NCBI RefSeq assembly: GCF_000516985.1
Contig: NW_006917093.1
Span: forward strand, 4,617,874 to 4,681,873
Direction: 5' to 3'
Source of the DNA: Pestalotiopsis fici W106-1
Taxonomy: Eukaryota; Ascomycota; Sordariomycetes; Amphisphaeriales; Sporocadaceae
Length of the DNA: 64,000 bases
Below, in pieces: positions 63,175 to 64,000 of the stretch (position 1 is its first letter; every line of letters begins with the position of its first letter). The position numbers and the translations under genes were made by a program. The notes beneath the pieces were generated by a model. That model was given only the letters and a program-made list of their open reading frames with translations, was not told the origin of the DNA and did not search any database.

Positions 63175-64000
63175 CACAAAGCTTCGCCGCGATGCGAGCC
63201 GAGGCTATGAGGCACAGTCACAATAGCTGACCGTCCTCGCGCGTATACACATTCCTGTGGCATTCTGTTTGGCCAGGTTTCAAGCTCTCGAAACGTCGTC
63301 ATCGTTCGACATCATTAGCGGGTTGGGGACCATTGCAGACAAGCGAATTCTTTTGTTTTTCGGTATTGATGATACAAGGTCTGGCGTCTATCAGTGGAGT
63401 TGGTCGTCTGTACTTGACTTGATTTCGAGGCATGCAAGTCTCTACTCTATCACAAGCTACAAATAAACATGCGAGGTAATCCCTCAGTGTAATCATGAGA
63501 ACCAACCTCGAGTCTTGACTCGATTTCCACTAATGCAGAGTCATAATCATATAGGCTTTATAGTACCTATATGCCGCTCAGCTTTCATGTGCTTGACACG
63601 AATCTTCTGCCCTTGATTTGTGCACATGTTCACGACAATCTGTAGATGGTGTCTTGCTTGCCAGCGATAAATAGAGGCTGAAATTGGGTAACGGCCTTGC
63701 AACTATCATTATCATATCTCTGCGGTAGAGAGCTTGGGGCTATGTTCATATATCTCCCTTGATACTCGCTTTGCCATGACTAGGCGAGATCAGTACTGCA
63801 ACAATGATATTGCTCCAGGGTGGGTAAGTATCAAGCACAAAAGGCCTTCCAGGCAACCTTGTCCCGCATGACTTGGGTACTCAGGGCTTATTCTCGCGTT
63901 GTCGTTCTTTGGAGCTGGGCTACAGCAGCCACCACAATCGCTAGCAGGCCATCGGCGGTGCGCCGCAAACTTGTCGGATCTGATTCTCCGGGCACATGGC
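63175..64000. other. Downstream region to the window end; no gene recognised
   Basis: The 3' untranslated region of the stress-protein gene probably occupies the first few hundred bases. No open frame has convincing coding character on either strand. A gene starting near the edge could be cut off by the window. Confidence 0.5.

Overview
This window reads as nuclear DNA of a filamentous ascomycete, most likely a Sordariomycete. The genes have short GT-AG introns (about 49-194 nt) with CTAAC- or CTGAC-like branch sites. The proteins are of the Pezizomycotina type, and a very large AT-rich block carries the mark of repeat-induced point mutation (RIP): CpA/TpG nearly absent, TpA in excess, and TAA/TAG stops where glutamine codons would be expected. 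The species was not identified.

Layout. Positions 1-12.1 kb are normal-composition DNA. They hold about 5 kb without a recognisable gene, a Pho80/Clg1-like cyclin (+, 5163-7183, three exons), a spacer with a 100-N assembly gap, a hormone-sensitive-lipase-type alpha/beta hydrolase (-, 8823-10277, three exons) and 1.8 kb of spacer. From about 12.14 to 49.22 kb lies one continuous RIP-degraded block of about 37 kb. Its two edges carry matching inverted repeats of about 54 bp. Inside is a complete but dead Ty1/copia retrotransposon (14378-22915) with 291-bp LTRs, AAATT target duplications and a primer-binding site resembling the initiator-Met tRNA anticodon arm. The block also holds several ghost genes with runs of near-open frame, a 66-bp minisatellite, and two islands that largely escaped mutation.

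From 49.2 kb to the end the DNA is normal again. It holds EFL1/RIA1, the GTPase of 60S subunit maturation (-, 50414-53792, four exons), head-to-head with translation initiation factor eIF3 subunit L (+, 54785-56420, three exons) across a 992-bp shared spacer. About 4 kb without a recognisable gene follows, then a fungal universal-stress-protein-domain gene (+, up to 63174) whose 5' half shows a frame break.

How it fits together: the flanking genes are housekeeping and show no pathway link, apart from the divergent EFL1-eIF3L pair, both of which act in ribosome maturation and translation. The biology most worth a second look is the AT-rich block. It could be one giant inverted-repeat-bounded element with cargo, including a possible TPR-repeat protein ghost, or a nest of independent insertions. 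No transposase or tyrosine recombinase was recognised in it, so its class is open.
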